In this document: positions 61,749 to 64,000 of the stretch, piece after piece
Layout of the letters: each line of letters starts with the position of its first letter
How positions within the stretch are numbered: position 1 is the first letter of the stretch
Assembly: GCF_900112195.1 (NCBI RefSeq)
Contig: NZ_FOKR01000021.1
Span: 1 to 64,000, forward strand
DNA: 64,000 bases
Reading direction: 5' to 3'
Origin: Butyrivibrio sp. YAB3001
GTDB taxonomy: Bacteria > Bacillota > Clostridia > Lachnospirales > Lachnospiraceae
Translations under genes and position numbers: made by a program
Notes under the pieces: model-generated
What the model saw: the letters and a program-made list of their open reading frames with translations, nothing else
Told to the model about the DNA's origin: nothing
Database searches by the model: none

Positions 61749-63419
61749 ATGGAACTATACTACAACATGATTGTAAATATTGGCCTTCTTATTCTGATTG
61801 CCAATATTCTGGTTAGGATTCCTATTGTTACACAGATCATCTGTGAAGAGAATAAGCATACTTATTTAGCCAAGTTCGTGCTTGGCGCGATTTTTGGGGG
61901 ATTCTGTATTTTTTCAACTCATACCGGGGCTCAGGTGCAGGGAGCAATACCAAACACGCGTGTTTTGGGTGCGCTTGCAGGAGGCCTTTTATGTGGACCC
62001 ACGGTTGGAGTGTTGGCAGGTCTTATCGGTGCTGTTCACCGAATCTTTTTTGACATCCATGGAGTAACAACTTTTGCATGTGCGCTTTCTACGCTATTGG
62101 AAGGCATTCTGGGCGCTGTGATCTACAGTGTTTTTCGTAAAAAAAATCTCGATTTTGAATGGTATTTTCTGGTGTTTATTACTGCAGCAGCTGAGTGTTT
62201 GCACATGGTAAACCTTCTTATTTTCGTGCATCCTACGAGCATTGCGGTTTCTATAGTTAAGATAATTGCTTTACCGATGATTATCTTTAATTCCATTGGA
62301 ATGGTCCTTTTTTTCTCGGTATTTGAAGATATTTACACACGTCAGAATCTTATCGCGGCGGACAAGATGAGGCTTGCCCTTAATATAGCCGATGCCTGTA
62401 TGTTGAATATAAGGAAGAACCCTATAACTGATGATGATTATAAAGAGATGGAGAGGACCATAAGCGGTTTTTCCAGGTGCAGAGATGTTTTCTTTATGCC
62501 GCGTAGCAGCAGAGAAAGACTTTTTAATTCTGAATATGATTTTACAGAAGAATTTATCGAAAATATGGATAAAAAGTGTTCGACAATTCTTTTACATAAA
62601 AAGGAATGTAAAGGATTTAGATTAAGACAGACGTTTGTTGCTTCAGGGTCTAAGGTAACAATGGGAACGGAGACCTGGGGGTATCTGGTGCTTGTTTTTG
62701 ACAGGCGGTATTCTTCTTTAGAGGCCGCGGAATGTCTGGTTTCCGCACTTGCCAAGTTCTTTTCAACAAATTATGAAGCATATCAGGTTGAGTATCAGAA
62801 AAAAATGCGTGAGAGAGCAGAGTTCAGAGTTCTTCAATCGCAGATAAATCCACATTTTCTTTTTAACAGTCTAAATACAATTTCCTGCTTTTGCAGGGAA
62901 AAACCGGATTATGCAAGAGAGCTTCTCCTTGCGCTTAGCGTGTACTTTAGGCATAGTTTGAATTCAAGTAATGACTATATGATAGATATCGCTACGGAAT
63001 TTCAACAGGTGGATGCATATCTGATGCTTGAAAAAGCGCGTTTTGAGGAACGGCTTCAGATAGTAAAGGACATCGAAGAAGATATTCATAGACAGGTTCC
63101 GACACTTATTCTTCAACCAATCGTAGAAAATGCGATAAAACATGGCGCTATGAAAAGAGAAATCGGAAAAGTTGTGATCGGTGCACATATGGATGGTGAT
63201 GAGCTTGTTGTTCGAATTTCCGATAATGGATTTGGAATACCAGCGCCTGTGCTTAAAGCTTTTAATGATAAGACAACCAAGGGAAAGTACGGGCTTTTGA
63301 ATGTTGATGGGAGATTGCGGAGTATTTACGGCGAAAAGTATGGACTGAAAATTGATAGCTCTGAAGAAGGATGCGCTGTTACGATGAGAATTCCGCCAAA
63401 AGCTTTATTGGAGGGGTGA
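61749..63419 (+). CDS. LytS-type sensor histidine kinase (5TMR-LYT)
   Basis: 556 residues, RBS TGGGGG. Five or six membrane segments (about 1-190) form a 5TM receptor of LytS/YpdA type, with NTRVLGALAGGLLCGPTVGV and RIFFDIHGVTTFACALSTLL. A GAF-like region follows (about 205-340) and then the kinase core: QINPHFLFNSLNTISCFC with His369, IVENAIKHGAMKREIGKVVI and DNGFGI. It phosphorylates the LytR-type regulator encoded 1 bp later. Such pairs sense pyruvate or membrane state in various bacteria; the ligand is not known here. Confidence 0.93.
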   Translation: MELYYNMIVNIGLLILIANILVRIPIVTQIICEENKHTYLAKFVLGAIFGGFCIFSTHTGAQVQGAIPNTRVLGALAGGLLCGPTVGVLAGLIGAVHRIFFDIHGVTTFACALSTLLEGILGAVIYSVFRKKNLDFEWYFLVFITAAAECLHMVNLLIFVHPTSIAVSIVKIIALPMIIFNSIGMVLFFSVFEDIYTRQNLIAADKMRLALNIADACMLNIRKNPITDDDYKEMERTISGFSRCRDVFFMPRSSRERLFNSEYDFTEEFIENMDKKCSTILLHKKECKGFRLRQTFVASGSKVTMGTETWGYLVLVFDRRYSSLEAAECLVSALAKFFSTNYEAYQVEYQKKMRERAEFRVLQSQINPHFLFNSLNTISCFCREKPDYARELLLALSVYFRHSLNSSNDYMIDIATEFQQVDAYLMLEKARFEERLQIVKDIEEDIHRQVPTLILQPIVENAIKHGAMKREIGKVVIGAHMDGDELVVRISDNGFGIPAPVLKAFNDKTTKGKYGLLNVDGRLRSIYGEKYGLKIDSSEEGCAVTMRIPPKALLEG

Positions 63420-63420
63420 T

Positions 63421-64000
63421 ATGATAAGACTACTGATAGCTGATGATGAGCGACCTGCAAGAAGTGAACTTTGTTTTTTATTGGAAAAGATTTTTAGAGA
63501 GAAACAATGTGCAGATGCCTTGTTTTATGAGGCGGGAAGCGGGGCACAGGTTTTAGAACTTTTGGATAAGCATTCTTTTGATGCGTGCTTTTTAGATATA
63601 GAAATGGGCGATATTAAGGGAACAGAGATAGCAGAGAGAATCCGTAATAAGAATGCGGATACCGCGATAATATTTGTGACAGCATACGAAAACTACGCAA
63701 TAAATGCCTTTGACCTGGATGCAGTAGATTATGTTATGAAGCCCTTTGATGAAACAAGGCTGAAAAAAGCCATTGATAAGCTGATGCAGAGAAAACTTGC
63801 GACCCAAAAGCAATCAGTGGCATTTGCCCTTCCGGCAGGAGATCACATGGAGGTAATAAATGCCGATAATATCAGCTATATCGAGGCAATCCATAAAGGC
63901 TCGAAGGTTCACAGCCGACATCAAACATACTATAGCAATGAACCTCTTATAGAATGGGAAAAGAAGCTTGAACCTGAGGGAAAGAAATTTGTGCGCATCC
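63421..64000 (+). CDS. LytR-type response regulator, cut by window end
   Basis: 193 residues visible of an expected 240 or so. The start lies 1 bp after the kinase stop, with GAGGGG as RBS. The receiver has IRLLIADDERPARSELCFLL, phospho-acceptor Asp59 (ACFLDIEMGD) and DYVMKPFDE with the conserved Lys. A LytTR DNA-binding domain begins near residue 145 (ISYIEAIHKGSKVHSRHQTY). It is the partner of the LytS-type kinase; its targets are not visible. Confidence 0.93.
   Translation, partial: MIRLLIADDERPARSELCFLLEKIFREKQCADALFYEAGSGAQVLELLDKHSFDACFLDIEMGDIKGTEIAERIRNKNADTAIIFVTAYENYAINAFDLDAVDYVMKPFDETRLKKAIDKLMQRKLATQKQSVAFALPAGDHMEVINADNISYIEAIHKGSKVHSRHQTYYSNEPLIEWEKKLEPEGKKFVRI

Overview
The window looks like a chromosomal segment of a low-GC Firmicute of the Lachnospiraceae, most like a rumen or gut Butyrivibrio or Pseudobutyrivibrio. 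That is inferred from gene content and architecture: a type III glutamine synthetase, an Amt transporter fused to P-II, a Butyrivibrio-type secreted amylase with CBM26 and cell-wall repeats, sugar ABC transporters next to YesM/YesN-type regulators, and Rpn/PD-(D/E)XK and IS1634-type elements. No rRNA, tRNA, CRISPR array or prophage is visible.

Layout. 1-4.8 kb is an accessory island of PD-(D/E)XK (Rpn-type) nuclease/transposase genes: two closely related copies on the minus strand (the first leaving the window), a divergent one on the plus strand, a C-terminal remnant, an XRE fragment and two copies of a 77-bp hairpin repeat. 4.9-8.5 kb carries a MATE exporter with a possible leader peptide, a TraX-like membrane protein and an Fe-S aldo/keto reductase. 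8.7-12.0 kb is a large secreted, wall-binding alpha-amylase.

12.0-24.1 kb is an ammonium-assimilation cluster: amt-P-II fusion, asnB, type III glutamine synthetase, gltB and gltD. The amt leader has a strong promoter overlapping an operator-like dyad, followed by two terminator-like hairpins. 24.1-26.5 kb is a polar amino-acid ABC transporter. 26.6-38.5 kb is sugar sensing and uptake: a diguanylate cyclase with an ABC-type binding-protein sensor, a minus-strand sugar-binding lipoprotein, a YesN/YesM-type two-component pair, and a galactofuranose-type (YtfQRT-YjfF-like) transporter with two further binding proteins.

38.5-45.8 kb holds an orphan CheY-like receiver between two 37-bp direct repeats, an XRE/TPR-type regulator, a YitT-family membrane protein, and a chemoreceptor between a MITE-like element and a related IS1634-type IS. 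The transposase of that IS appears to have lost its catalytic core. 45.8-53.1 kb contains a SUV3-like RNA helicase, an intracellular GH13 enzyme with a perfect 14-bp LacI-type operator, an XRE regulator and a GH2 beta-mannosidase. 53.2-59.1 kb contains two members of an unrecognised small-protein family, a PRTase, an EAL phosphodiesterase with a degenerate GGDEF-like end, and a LigB-AMMECR1 fusion. 59.4-64 kb has a small membrane protein overlapping a GH43 lipoprotein, a roughly 220-bp imperfect palindrome, a DUF1622 protein and a LytS/LytR two-component system cut by the window end.

Overall the segment joins polysaccharide breakdown (GH13, GH2, GH43) and sugar uptake with nitrogen assimilation, plus c-di-GMP and two-component signalling. 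All identifications come from reading the sequence and recalling family motifs; no database search was run.
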